Below are positions 8,464 through 17,680 of a stretch of 64,000 bases of DNA, piece after piece. The translations under genes were made by a program, and so were the position numbers. Position 1 is the stretch's first letter. Every line of letters starts with the position of its first letter. The stretch is from Paenibacillus yonginensis (GTDB taxonomy: Bacteria; Bacillota; Bacilli; Paenibacillales; Paenibacillaceae): assembly GCF_001685395.1 (NCBI RefSeq), contig NZ_CP014167.1, forward strand, positions 2,981,501-3,045,500, written 5' to 3'. The notes below the pieces were generated by a model. The model ran no database searches, was not told where the DNA came from, and saw only the letters and a list, made by a program, of their open reading frames with translations.

Positions 8464-9153
8464 TTACATCAAACCTTGTTCCTTCAAACTGACAAAACGC
8501 CCGTCTCCGATGATCAGATGGTCCAAAACATCAATGCCGATAATGGCTCCGGCTTCACATAAACGTTTAGTAATCTGGATATCTTCCGGGCTCGGCGAAG
8601 GATCACCACTCGGATGGTTATGCGCGCACACAATCGATGCGCTGCTGCATTTCATAGCGGCGCGGAAAACTTCCCTCGGATGGACGATCGAGGCATTCAG
8701 GCTCCCCATAGAAAGCGTCTCTTGACCGATGAGATGATTTTTGGTATTCAGAAACAAACAGATGAAATGTTCTTTATTCAGGTAGCGGAGCTCATCCATA
8801 ACGATGTCAGCCGCGTCTTTCGGACTCCGGATGATCAAGGCTTCCGTTCGGGTTGCACGCGCCAGCCTTCGGCCGATTTCGATGGCCGCAAGCAGCTGTA
8901 TGGCTTTAGCTTCCCCGATTCCTTTAATCTCCATGATTTCATCCAGACTCAAATCGACAAGACCTCGGATCTCTCCGGCTTTGGCCAATAACCTTTGGGC
9001 GACATGAATCGCCGATTCCCGGCGGGTTCCCGTTCCCAGCAGTATGGCAAGCAGTTCAGCATGACTCAGCGCACCCGCTCCATATCTCATCAGGCGTTCT
9101 CTCGGTCGTTCTTCATGGGGGATGTCGCGCAGCATATAAAGCGGCGACTCCAT
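8464..9153 (-). CDS. radC: RadC/YsxA family JAB-domain protein
   Basis: About 229 residues. Residues 1-100 carry a helix-hairpin-helix-like region ([18 protein letters not shown]). The C-terminal half is a JAB/MPN domain with the zinc motif [15 protein letters not shown]. The name is historical, and the biochemical role is not settled. The ATG at 9153 follows GGAGAGG at a suitable distance; an in-frame TTG at 9198 has no ribosome-binding site. The place between maf and mreB is conserved in bacilli. Confidence 0.92.
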   Translation of the reverse strand: MESPLYMLRDIPHEERPRERLMRYGAGALSHAELLAILLGTGTRRESAIHVAQRLLAKAGEIRGLVDLSLDEIMEIKGIGEAKAIQLLAAIEIGRRLARATRTEALIIRSPKDAADIVMDELRYLNKEHFICLFLNTKNHLIGQETLSMGSLNASIVHPREVFRAAMKCSSASIVCAHNHPSGDPSPSPEDIQITKRLCEAGAIIGIDVLDHLIIGDGRFVSLKEQGLM

Positions 9154-9242
9154 CTTTTTCCTCTCCTCATCCGAACTCAGACTTTCAAATTCAAGCAAAC
9201 ATTCAAGTAACGTTTAGCTGTCTTCAAAAGTTTCATGTTCTT

Positions 9243-9857
9243 TCAAATTTCGTTTCCATTCAGCACATCAAGCTCAAATTCGGCAAGCATGTCCGCAAGC
9301 AAAGAGAGCGGCAGTCCGACAACATTAAAGTAGTCGCCTTCGATTCCGGTTACCAGCACTGCTCCAAGTCCTTGAATCCCATACGCTCCTGCCTTGTCCA
9401 ATCCTTCTCCGCTGCTTACATAGGCTTGTACCTGGCTTTCGCTCAGAGGTTTCATAGTCACTCTGGTCATCCTGGAGCGCACCACCAAACGTCCGCTTTC
9501 CGCATCCAGGCAGGCAACGCCGGTGTACACCTCATGCTGGCGCCCCTGAAGAGAAGTTATCATTTGCACGGCATGGGCTTTATCTTCCGGTTTACCCAAA
9601 ATTTCCCCATCGCGAACCACAACCGTGTCACTCCCTACGATAACCGCTTGAGGCCGGTCATTTAGAGAGTCATAAACCTGCCTCGCCTTACGGCTGGCAA
9701 GCTCGCACACAGCCTGTTCCGGAGACCAATGCGGTTCAAGAGTTTCGTCGGCATAGCTGGGAATTACGGAAAAGGGAATGCCCAGAACAGTAATCAACTC
9801 TTGTCTGCGGGGGGAAGTTGAAGCCAAAATAATGGATTTGGAGGGTTTCATAGTCAA
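9243..9857 (-). CDS. maf: Maf family nucleotide pyrophosphatase
   Basis: About 204 residues. The Maf signature LASTSPRRQEL is near the N-terminus, with conserved GSDTVVVRDGEILGKP in the middle. Maf proteins hydrolyse dTTP/UTP-type and modified nucleotides to monophosphates, and overexpression affects septation. The TTG at 9857 lies 9 bases after GAAGGAG; the ATG at 9851 is 15 bases away and less likely. It lies between spoIIB and radC as in Bacillus. Confidence 0.93.
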   Translation of the reverse strand: MTMKPSKSIILASTSPRRQELITVLGIPFSVIPSYADETLEPHWSPEQAVCELASRKARQVYDSLNDRPQAVIVGSDTVVVRDGEILGKPEDKAHAVQMITSLQGRQHEVYTGVACLDAESGRLVVRSRMTRVTMKPLSESQVQAYVSSGEGLDKAGAYGIQGLGAVLVTGIEGDYFNVVGLPLSLLADMLAEFELDVLNGNEI

Positions 9858-9932
9858 ACGTAAATTTCTCCTTCATTCACGTCTATTTCAGTAGAATTTG
9901 TCAGGCCTTTTATTATTCCATCTCAAAAAAAC

Positions 9933-9997
9933 AAAATGGCATAAGTAGTGACAAGAGGTTACCCTGTCAAGCCTCGCCATTTTTTGACACTACTTAT
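9933..9997. repeat. Interleaved inverted repeats upstream of maf
   Basis: Two inverted repeats are interleaved in the order A-B-A'-B'. A is aaaatggc (9933-9940) with A' gccatttt (9976-9983), 8 of 8 matching. B is 9941-9954 with B' 9984-9997, 13 of 14 matching. The 21-base centre also begins gagg and ends cctc. As RNA the two stems are mutually exclusive hairpins or an H-type pseudoknot. The function is unknown. It lies in the 225-base gap between spoIIB and maf. Confidence 0.6.
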
Positions 9998-10026
9998 TAT
10001 AAGGTTATTTGTCCCTCAATACAAAC

Positions 10027-10067
10027 AAAAATCCGGAAGGGGAAAGTATTTCCTTTCCCTTCCGGAT
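10027..10067 (-). terminator. Rho-independent terminator after spoIIB
   Basis: A long GC-rich stem, ATCCGGAAGGG.AAAG against CTTTCCCCTTCCGGAT, sits around a short AT-rich loop about 20 bases after the spoIIB stop. TTTTTG follows on the minus strand. Confidence 0.85.
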
Positions 10068-10082
10068 CACCAGCAGCCGCCT

Positions 10083-11543
10083 TCAATTCTGCTGGAAAAG
10101 CAGCTGCTCATTCAGCACATATCGCATCATGGAATTTTGCACTTCCCACAGATGGGATTTGGCTTTCGTTTTGTCAAACTGGAGCAAAGCCTCCACCGCG
10201 CTGTTCATCTCCGTTTCCATATTCTGAATCAGCTGTTTGCCGCTTCCGCTGAAACCGTCGCGGACGGCAGCCGCGCTTTGCGTAAACTGGACATGCTTCT
10301 CCTTCAGATCCGCTGTCAGATCGGCGGTTAGATCCGGCTGCTGCTCAAGCAGGAGCGAAGCTGAGGTTCCGCTGAGCAGCTTGACCAGGTCCGCGCTCTG
10401 CTGGGCATATTGCTCAAGCGTTCCCGCCTCCAGGCTGTAGTGCACGGAGGCTGTGGAAGGAATCGCGGCTTCATGCAGGATCAGATCCACCCCGTCAGCC
10501 TTCATTTCGCTGCTCAGCAGCTTGGCCTGCTCCCTGTCCGATGAAATAGCCGCATAGACCCGTTTATTATCAAGCGTATCCTGCGCAGCGGCATATCCTG
10601 CGTCCTGGAGTTCCTGCTGGGCACGGGTTACCCCGTCCTGGGAACTAAATACTCCATACTGCAGAAAAAAGTAGTCCTGAGCCGGAAGACTAATCTGAAC
10701 GGACGCGCCGCTGACCTCCTCCTGCTTGAGCTCCCCTACGGCAGGCAGCGAATCAGCCGCTTTCTGGGCAGATTCGCTAATGGCGGCAAGGCCCGGAATC
10801 GGGAAATCAACTTCTTTATTAAACAACGATAGAACCACCATGCCGAACAAAGCCCCGGTAATGACGGCTCCGGTTACCGAACCGACCACTTTCCATCTCG
10901 AGCCACGTGCAGGCGGACGATGATGAACAGGATCATCTCTCCAAACAGGGCCTTGTCCGCCCCCTGCTTGGGTATAGCGGTTGTCCCGGTCCAATCGGCC
11001 TTCGGGCTCGTAAGACAGGATAGGCGGCTGCTCCCCTCCCTGTTCAATAACCGGCCCGCGACCTGCGTTATCCTCCGGCTCCGGATAACCGTAAGCCCCC
11101 AAACCGGAATGGGCCTGAAACGGATTGCCCATATCCTCTTCCGGCCAATTGCTGATCGCTGCATTCATATCTGCGTAACTCCGCCGCTCCGCCTGTTCTG
11201 CGGCCTTTGCAGCCTTCAGCGGCGGCCGCCCGCCTGACACGCCTCCCCCGCTGTCCCGATCCGGCCTGCGTCCACGTTCAGCTGTTCTCTTGCGGTCAGA
11301 CATGCGGTTTAAATCAATGATCCGGCCTTGCTCAAAGCTCCGGTTGTGCTCATTCAACTCGGCTGACCTCATCTTATCCAAAGGAGCGGCCGAAGACGCC
11401 GAGTTCTCCTGATCTCCCGGTTCCATAGGTTGTCCGTTTGCAGGATCCCATAACGGCTCGCTTTGTTTTGTCCGGGTGGTCTCCTGACCATCAAAGCGGA
11501 ACGTCATTCTGGCTTTATTCACCGTCACACTCTCCTTGTCCAT
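10083..11543 (-). CDS. spoIIB: SPOR-domain stage II sporulation protein B
   Basis: 486 residues: a long, charged, low-complexity cytoplasmic part (1-215), one membrane span at about 218-240, and an extracytoplasmic SPOR domain at about 288-358 (YFFLQYGVFSSQDGVTRAQQ). SPOR domains bind denuded septal peptidoglycan. Position next to maf matches SpoIIB, which helps septal wall thinning and engulfment in B. subtilis. This copy is clearly longer than the roughly 330-residue Bacillus protein, mostly in the N-terminal region. The name rests on domain plus synteny, not on close sequence identity. Confidence 0.75.
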   Translation of the reverse strand: MDKESVTVNKARMTFRFDGQETTRTKQSEPLWDPANGQPMEPGDQENSASSAAPLDKMRSAELNEHNRSFEQGRIIDLNRMSDRKRTAERGRRPDRDSGGGVSGGRPPLKAAKAAEQAERRSYADMNAAISNWPEEDMGNPFQAHSGLGAYGYPEPEDNAGRGPVIEQGGEQPPILSYEPEGRLDRDNRYTQAGGGQGPVWRDDPVHHRPPARGSRWKVVGSVTGAVITGALFGMVVLSLFNKEVDFPIPGLAAISESAQKAADSLPAVGELKQEEVSGASVQISLPAQDYFFLQYGVFSSQDGVTRAQQELQDAGYAAAQDTLDNKRVYAAISSDREQAKLLSSEMKADGVDLILHEAAIPSTASVHYSLEAGTLEQYAQQSADLVKLLSGTSASLLLEQQPDLTADLTADLKEKHVQFTQSAAAVRDGFSGSGKQLIQNMETEMNSAVEALLQFDKTKAKSHLWEVQNSMMRYVLNEQLLFQQN

Positions 11544-11675
11544 CTTCTATATCACCAACCTATGAACAAGAACGGGAAGTTATGCCTTTAAAAAATAACC
11601 CGGCTGCATCGGCCGCAGCCATAGATTCTCCTCGCTGGCATCAGAGTGGGCATCATCCTAAGGCCGTTCAACACC

Positions 11676-11717
11676 AAAACACCCCAGCTGTCGGCTGCTG
11701 CCATTAGCTGGGGTGTT
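11676..11717 (-). terminator. Rho-independent terminator after murC
   Basis: AACACCCCAGCT and AGCTGGGGTGTT form a perfect 12-base-pair stem, followed on the minus strand by TTTTGGTGTT. It ends 13 bases beyond the murC stop. Confidence 0.8.
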
Positions 11718-11729
11718 GTCCATTAATCG

Positions 11730-13121
11730 TTATTCCGCTTCTCGAATCTCCTTGGCCAGCGTATAGCCAACCTTCCAGATATCGCCGGCTCCCATCGTAA
11801 GCACAAGGTCTCCCGGCTGTACTCGTCCCGCCAAATCGGCGAGCACTTCCTCTTTCGTCGGGATATAACGAGCCCCGGCGTTGCTGTTCTGCTTGATCAG
11901 CTCAACCAGTTTAGAAGAGCTGACCCCTTCAATCTGCTTCTCGCCGGCAGGTGAATAGATGTCGGTAATGATCACTTCATCCGCATCGGCAAACGCCTTG
12001 CTGAACGCGTCCAGCAGGAAGAAGGTCCGCGTATACCGCTGAGGCTGGAAGACAGCCACGATTCGCTTGCCTGTTGCTTTAGCGGCGCTGATCGTCGCCT
12101 GAATCTCTGTCGGATGGTGGGCATAGTCATCAATGACCAAAATGTCCCTGGCTTCGCCCAGCACCTGGAACCGGCGTTTCGCTCCGTTAAACTGGTGGAT
12201 GGCGCCTGCAATAGCCTCAAACTTGATGCCTGCCTCCAGACAGACAATCACCGTAGCTAGAGCATTGTAAACATTATGGATGCCCGGAACGGACAACTCA
12301 ATGGTTCCCAGCTTCTGCTGGCCGTGACTTACCGCGAAGGAGACCTTGCGGTCGCCAAGCTGAATGTCACTGGCCATATAATCGCATTCCCGGTGGATGC
12401 CATAAGTCACTATATTGGCTTTAACCTGCGGAAGCAGCTCCAGCACCGTCTCATCATCCCCGCAGACCACGGCTTTGCCGTCCGCTTTGGTCTGATTCAG
12501 GAACTGGACGTAAGCTTGCTTCAGCTGCCCGAAATCGCCGCCGTAGTTCTCCAGATGATCGGCTTCAATATTCGTTACAACAGAAAGCGCCGGGTAGTAA
12601 TGGAGGAACGAGCCGTCGCTTTCGTCGGCCTCTGCCACTACGTATTCGCCTTTGCCCGCTTTCGCGTTTGTGCCGATATTCATGATTTCTCCGCCGATGA
12701 TATAGGTAGGGTCCGTTCCACATTCCTCCATGACCAAAGCGATCATCGACGAAGTCGTCGTTTTGCCGTGCGCTCCGGCAACGGCTACGCCTCTGCGTTC
12801 ATTCAGCAGACGGGCCAGCATCTGGGAACGGTGCAGGATCGGGATTCCTTGTTCCTGAGCTTCTACCCGCTCTACATTATCTTTCGGCAGTGCCGTTGAA
12901 TATACAACCATATCAGCGCCATGGACCTGTTCGGCCGTATGCCCGATATAAATTTTCGCCCCTTTAGCCGCAAGCTTCTCGGTAAGCTCCTGGGAAGCGA
13001 CATCCGAACCCGTGACGGTGTATCCCATCTCCAGCATGACCCGGGCGATCGCACTCATGCCATAGCCACCGATCCCGATGAAGTGAACGTGTTCTGTTAC
13101 CGTGTTTGACATTGAATTCAC
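11730..13121 (-). CDS. murC: UDP-N-acetylmuramate--L-alanine ligase MurC
   Basis: A 463-residue Mur ligase that adds L-Ala to UDP-MurNAc using ATP. The N-terminal Rossmann motif reads [17 protein letters not shown], the ATP loop is [11 protein letters not shown], and the later HHPTEI segment is typical of MurC. A GTG at 13121 overlaps the folC stop by 4 bases. An ATG at 13112, preceded by GGTGA at 5 bases, is an equally good start. Coupling to folC, as seen here, differs from B. subtilis, where murC is elsewhere. Confidence 0.95.
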   Translation of the reverse strand: MNSMSNTVTEHVHFIGIGGYGMSAIARVMLEMGYTVTGSDVASQELTEKLAAKGAKIYIGHTAEQVHGADMVVYSTALPKDNVERVEAQEQGIPILHRSQMLARLLNERRGVAVAGAHGKTTTSSMIALVMEECGTDPTYIIGGEIMNIGTNAKAGKGEYVVAEADESDGSFLHYYPALSVVTNIEADHLENYGGDFGQLKQAYVQFLNQTKADGKAVVCGDDETVLELLPQVKANIVTYGIHRECDYMASDIQLGDRKVSFAVSHGQQKLGTIELSVPGIHNVYNALATVIVCLEAGIKFEAIAGAIHQFNGAKRRFQVLGEARDILVIDDYAHHPTEIQATISAAKATGKRIVAVFQPQRYTRTFFLLDAFSKAFADADEVIITDIYSPAGEKQIEGVSSSKLVELIKQNSNAGARYIPTKEEVLADLAGRVQPGDLVLTMGAGDIWKVGYTLAKEIREAE

Positions 13122-14491
13122 CAGCCTTTTTCAGAATCGGTTTGGTGCAGCAGCGCTGCCCGAACATCAGAAATTAAATACAGCGTACCGGATACGACCC
13201 CCAGATCCTCCGCCTTTGTCAGCGACTTCAGCTTCTCAAGAGCCGCTTTCCAATCGGGTTCCACGATGATTTCCAAATCCGGCTTCGCTGCCGTTCCCTT
13301 CAATTCCTCAACAAGGCCAAACAACGCCTCCGCGTCCATCTTCCTGCGAAAATCCGGCTCGGTAAGGATAAGTGTATCCACTATCGGTAATATATGCTTC
13401 AAGTATCCCTGATGATGCTTGTTGGACAGCATGCCCATCATTAAAATAAGTTTGTCGTACCGGAAAATCTCCGGGAGAGACCGGGCAAGCGATTCCGCGC
13501 CCTCCGGATTGTGCGCCCCATCCAGGACGATCCGCGGCTCCCTGGCCACCTGTTCCAAACGTCCGGCCCACGCCGTCTGCCGCAGTCCGCGGTTCACGTC
13601 TTCGTCATCGAGGATAAACGCCATATACTGGCGTAAAACCTCAAGGACCATAAGCGCGCCGGACGCATTTTTACATTGGTGTTCGCCCAGCAGGCCGACC
13701 TCGACCTCCATATCACGGAAAGGGCCTTTGAACCGAAGCTGCTGCTTGCCGTCTTTCAGCTCGCCGCGCTCATAGCTGAACTGTTCATCCATTAAATATA
13801 ACGTGGAATGTTTCCGGGCTGCTTCGGCTTTAATAACCTGCACCGCCTCAGGCTGCTCGGCGCAGCTGACAACCGGAACGCCAGGCTTGATAATTCCGGC
13901 TTTCTCGCCGGCAATTTGCTCCAGCGTATCTCCCAGAATATCCATGTGGTCAAAGCCAATGTTCGTAATGAGAGAAACGATAGGCGTTACGATGTTGGTC
14001 ACATCCATCCGCCCGCCGAGTCCGGTCTCCCAAACCACCACGTCCGGATAACAGACCTCTGCATAATACAGGATGGCCAAAGCGGTTGAAACCTCAAACA
14101 TCGTTGGCGAGCCCAGCTCTGTCTCGGCCAGCTCCTTCACAACCGGATACAGACGATTGGAAAGTTCCAGCAGAACCTGCTCTGGTATATCTTCACCGTT
14201 ATACTGAAAACGATTCGTAAATTTTGTTATATAGGGGGACGTATAAGTTCCCACGCTGTAGCCGCTCTCCAGCAGCACGCTGGTCAAGAAAGCGCAGGAC
14301 GATCCCTTGCCGTTCGTTCCGGCCACGTGAATAAACTTCAGGCGGCGCTGCGGATTGCCGAACCGCTCCATCAGGGCGTAAATCCGGTCGAGACCGGGCC
14401 GGATTCCGAATGGAATCAGGCCGTTAATCCAATCCACCGCTTCACTGTATGTCCGCAGCGGCGTTTGCTGTTCCTCATCGCGCTCGTTCAT
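13118..14491 (-). CDS. folC: Folylpolyglutamate synthase / dihydrofolate synthase
   Basis: A 457-residue Mur-ligase-superfamily enzyme. It joins glutamate to dihydropteroate and folates, retaining them in the cell. The ATP-binding loop is [15 protein letters not shown] near residue 55, and the family motif [15 protein letters not shown] follows. It lies 11 bases after valS and overlaps murC, so all three genes should share the T-box-controlled transcript. Confidence 0.95.
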   Translation of the reverse strand: MNERDEEQQTPLRTYSEAVDWINGLIPFGIRPGLDRIYALMERFGNPQRRLKFIHVAGTNGKGSSCAFLTSVLLESGYSVGTYTSPYITKFTNRFQYNGEDIPEQVLLELSNRLYPVVKELAETELGSPTMFEVSTALAILYYAEVCYPDVVVWETGLGGRMDVTNIVTPIVSLITNIGFDHMDILGDTLEQIAGEKAGIIKPGVPVVSCAEQPEAVQVIKAEAARKHSTLYLMDEQFSYERGELKDGKQQLRFKGPFRDMEVEVGLLGEHQCKNASGALMVLEVLRQYMAFILDDEDVNRGLRQTAWAGRLEQVAREPRIVLDGAHNPEGAESLARSLPEIFRYDKLILMMGMLSNKHHQGYLKHILPIVDTLILTEPDFRRKMDAEALFGLVEELKGTAAKPDLEIIVEPDWKAALEKLKSLTKAEDLGVVSGTLYLISDVRAALLHQTDSEKGW

Positions 14492-14502
14492 CGCAGTTCA
14501 CC

Positions 14503-17175
14503 TTACCCTTTCAGCTCTTCGATCCGGGCAAGCACCTTATCGCGTTTGTCCGCATAATCCTTCTGTTTGGCGCGTTCCTCTTCAATAACCGCTGCCGGGG
14601 CTTTGGAAACAAAACCTTGGTTGCTGAGCTTCTTCTCTACACGCTCCACCTCTTTGTTCAGATGGTCGAGCTCCTTCTCCAGACGGGCGATCTCCTGGCT
14701 GATGTCAAGCAGGCCCGCCAGCGGCAAATAAAGCTCGGCGCCGGTTACAACAGCCGTCATGGCTTTGTCCGGAGCTTCAGCTGCCGTGGATGAAGCAAAT
14801 TCGGACGTGTTGCAGAAACGGCGGATGTAATGCGCATTGCGGTCAATAATGTTCTGCAGTTCGGCGGAAGCCGGCTTGATCAGCAATTCGACTTTTTTGC
14901 TCATCGGCACGTTCACTTCAGCACGGATGTTCCGTACGGAGCGGATGATATCGATCAGCAGGTTCATCTCCTGCACCGCCTCCGGAGCGGAGAGCGCCTC
15001 GTCGTATTTCGGCCATTCGGCCAGCGTGATCGTTTCGCCTTCATGAGGCAGATGCTGCCAGATTTCTTCCGTGATAAACGGCATGAACGGATGCATGAGG
15101 CGCAGCGTGCGGTCAAGCACGTAAGCGAGTACGGACTGCGTTTTGGCTTTGGCTGCCGCATCTTCCCCGTAGAGGGACAACTTCGAGAACTCGATGTACC
15201 AGTCGCAAAGATCATCCCAGATAAAGTTGTAAAGCAAGCGGCCCGTTTCGCCGAATTCGTAGCTGTCGATCAGGCGGGTGATGTCGCGCGCCGTTTCGTT
15301 AAAGCGGTGCAAAATCCAGCGGTCAGCCGTGCTGAGCTCGCCCGTAATATCGATCTGCTCGGCAGTTACACCTTCCAGATTCATCAGCGCAAACCGCGAA
15401 GCGTTCCAGATCTTGTTGGCAAAGTTGCGGGCCTGTTCTACGCGCTCCCAGCGGAAACGCAAGTCCTGTCCAGGCGTGCTGCCTGTAGAAATCATATAAC
15501 GCATGGCATCCGTGCCGTATTTTTCGATAACTTCAAGCGGATCTACGCCGTTGCCGAGCGATTTGGACATTTTGCGCCCTTCGCTGTCGCGAACGAGACC
15601 GTGCAGCAGCACGTCGTTAAACGGCATTTTCCCTGTGAACTCGATGCCTTGGAAAATCATGCGGGCTACCCAGAAATAAATAATGTCGTAGCCGGTAACA
15701 AGCACGTTCGTCGGATAATAACGTTTGAAATCTTCGTTATCCTCATCCGGCCAGCCGAGGGTAGAGAATGGCCAAAGCGCAGAGCTGAACCAGGTATCCA
15801 GCACGTCCTCGTCCTGGCGAATGTCGTCAGTGCCCAGCTTCGCACGGGCTTCCTCTTCATTCTTGGCAACAACAAACTCGCCGGTTTCGTTGGAATACCA
15901 GGCCGGAATGCGGTGTCCCCACCACAGCTGGCGGGAGATACACCAGTCGCGGACATTTTCGATCCAGTTCAAATAGGTTCTCTCGAACCGTTCAGGCACG
16001 AAGCTTACGCCTTCGCCTGATTTCTGGGCGTTGATGGCCGCTTCGGCCAGCGGCTGCATCGCAACGAACCACTGCGTAGACAAATAAGGCTCAACAACAG
16101 CGCCGGAGCGTTCGCTGTGGCCGACCTGGTGCACATGTTCTTCAATGCGGATCAGGACGCCTTGTTCCTTCAGATCATTGACGATTTGCTTGCGCGCTTC
16201 AGCGCGATCCAGCCCTTGATATTTGCCGGCTTCTTCGTTCATCGTGCCGGATTCATCCATCACGATGATTTGCGGCAGATGGTGGCGCAGGCCCACTTCA
16301 AAGTCGTTCGGATCGTGAGCTGGCGTAATTTTTACCGCTCCGCTGCCGAAGTCTTTCTCTACGTATTCGTCGGCAATAATCGGAATTTCACGGCCGATAA
16401 TCGGCAGAACCAGCATTTTACCAACCATATCCTTGTAACGCTCGTCTTCCGGATGTACGGCTACAGCCGTATCGCCCAGCATCGTCTCCGGACGGGTAGT
16501 AGCCACCGTAATGGAGCCGCTGCCGTCTTTAAGCGGATATTGAAGATGGTACAAAGCCCCGTTGACTTCTTTGTATTCAACTTCAATATCGGACAACGCC
16601 GTACGCGCTGCCGGGTCCCAGTTGATGATCTTTTTGCCGCGGTAAATCAGGCCTTTCTCGTACAGCTTGACGAATACCTCGCGAACGGCGTCGGATAATC
16701 CTTCATCCAGCGTAAAACGTTCACGGGAGTAGTCCAGCGAGAAGCCCATTTTGGCCCACTGCTCATGGATGGTCTCCGCATACTGGTCTTTCCACTCCCA
16801 TACCTTCTCCAGAAATTTCTCGCGTCCAAGATCGTAGCGGGACAGTCCCTGCTCGCGCAGCTTCTGCTCTACTTTGGTTTGCGTAGCAATGCCTGCATGG
16901 TCGGAGCCCGGCAGCCACAAAGCATCATAGCCCTGCATCCGTTTGGTGCGGATAAGAATATCCTGCAGCGTGAAGTCAAGCGCGTGGCCGATGTGCAGCA
17001 TACCCGTTACGTTTGGCGGGGGAATAACGATGGTATACGGCTCAGCGTCCTTGCGCTGGCCAGCTTTAAAAAATTCATTGTCCATCCAGTAGCGGTACCA
17101 CTTCTGTTCCGCTGCTTTCGGCTCATAAGTTGTCGGCATTTCCGCCGATGCGGGTGTTTTTTGTTCCTCAGTCAT
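14503..17175 (-). CDS. valS: Valyl-tRNA synthetase
   Basis: An 890-residue class I aminoacyl-tRNA synthetase. The HIGH motif is at residues 61-64 in [16 protein letters not shown]. The KMSKS motif is near residue 530 ([15 protein letters not shown]). The connective editing domain lies between them, and the C-terminal coiled-coil arm characteristic of ValRS ([20 protein letters not shown]) is present. The ATG follows TTAGGAGGG. Transcription is preceded by a T-box leader, so uncharged tRNA-Val should raise expression of valS and probably folC-murC. Confidence 0.97.
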   Translation of the reverse strand: MTEEQKTPASAEMPTTYEPKAAEQKWYRYWMDNEFFKAGQRKDAEPYTIVIPPPNVTGMLHIGHALDFTLQDILIRTKRMQGYDALWLPGSDHAGIATQTKVEQKLREQGLSRYDLGREKFLEKVWEWKDQYAETIHEQWAKMGFSLDYSRERFTLDEGLSDAVREVFVKLYEKGLIYRGKKIINWDPAARTALSDIEVEYKEVNGALYHLQYPLKDGSGSITVATTRPETMLGDTAVAVHPEDERYKDMVGKMLVLPIIGREIPIIADEYVEKDFGSGAVKITPAHDPNDFEVGLRHHLPQIIVMDESGTMNEEAGKYQGLDRAEARKQIVNDLKEQGVLIRIEEHVHQVGHSERSGAVVEPYLSTQWFVAMQPLAEAAINAQKSGEGVSFVPERFERTYLNWIENVRDWCISRQLWWGHRIPAWYSNETGEFVVAKNEEEARAKLGTDDIRQDEDVLDTWFSSALWPFSTLGWPDEDNEDFKRYYPTNVLVTGYDIIYFWVARMIFQGIEFTGKMPFNDVLLHGLVRDSEGRKMSKSLGNGVDPLEVIEKYGTDAMRYMISTGSTPGQDLRFRWERVEQARNFANKIWNASRFALMNLEGVTAEQIDITGELSTADRWILHRFNETARDITRLIDSYEFGETGRLLYNFIWDDLCDWYIEFSKLSLYGEDAAAKAKTQSVLAYVLDRTLRLMHPFMPFITEEIWQHLPHEGETITLAEWPKYDEALSAPEAVQEMNLLIDIIRSVRNIRAEVNVPMSKKVELLIKPASAELQNIIDRNAHYIRRFCNTSEFASSTAAEAPDKAMTAVVTGAELYLPLAGLLDISQEIARLEKELDHLNKEVERVEKKLSNQGFVSKAPAAVIEEERAKQKDYADKRDKVLARIEELKG

Positions 17176-17224
17176 GTTTGGATTACCCTCCTAAAATGGT
17201 TCGAAGATAATGTTGTAGAAATAC

Positions 17225-17540
17225 AAAAAAGCCTTTCGTCTCAAAGGACGAAAGGCTTGATCTCTCGCGGTACCACCTTTGTTTCGGTTGAACAGGCAAG
17301 CAGCCGAGCTTATACTTCAACCCAAGTTAAAAGCAAGCAGGCTTCCGGACGGTTCAAACGACACTTCAGCGCAGGTTAACGGATGCGAACCGGCCTGATC
17401 TAGCCCTGACGAGGTCAGGACTTCAAACAGGCAACTAACGGGCGACTTCGGCCAGCTGTGTCCTGCGGAATCTCACAGCAAATAATTCCGCTCTCTGAAG
17501 GGCATACGGTCTACTATTCCCGGTCATCGTCTTTGACTAT
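17225..17540 (-). promoter_or_regulatory. T-box leader (tRNA-Val sensing) of valS
   Basis: The minus strand contains the T-box core AAGGTGGTACCGCG (17266-17280), which base-pairs with the acceptor end of uncharged tRNA. Just after it comes a strong terminator, GCCTTTCGTC...GACGAAAGGC then TTTTTT (17225-17258), and the long Stem I region lies upstream. A likely valine specifier GUC is at 17444-17446 within GCCGAAGUCGCC. Specifier placement is my inference; the T-box core and terminator are direct observations. Confidence 0.92.
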
Positions 17541-17545
17541 AGTCC

Positions 17546-17574
17546 ATCATAACTTTCTTGTTCCCTATAGTCAA
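17546..17574 (-). promoter_or_regulatory. Sigma-A promoter of the valS operon, inside an inverted repeat
   Basis: TTGACT (17569-17574) and TATGAT (17546-17551) are separated by 17 bases on the minus strand. The -35 element is part of a perfect 10-base inverted repeat (ttgactatag at 17533-17542, ctatagtcaa at 17565-17574) whose other arm lies at the expected transcription start. Confidence 0.8.
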
Positions 17575-17680
17575 TGCCGAGACGCGGAAACCTGACAAGA
17601 TTTGCACGTTTTTGACGTGTTTTTGCTACTTTGAGCGGGGGAAGCCGTCCTTCAAGCTGCCGGGGATGCCGAAACCTCCC

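Noticed and set aside
9154-9198. Longer radC start at TTG 9198
   Set aside because: No ribosome-binding site; the ATG at 9153 has GGAGAGG at the right distance.
11600-11625. GC hairpin (ggctgc...gcagcc) upstream of spoIIB
   Set aside because: Short and without T tract or conserved leader features; probably chance in a GC-rich gap.
14830-16020. Nearly 400-codon open frame opposite valS
   Set aside because: Antisense of a conserved gene with typical codon-bias shadow composition; no recognisable domain.
17605-17619. Hairpin CACGT-ttttg-ACGTG followed by T residues on the plus strand
   Set aside because: Only a 5-base-pair stem, and there is no plus-strand gene upstream for it to terminate.
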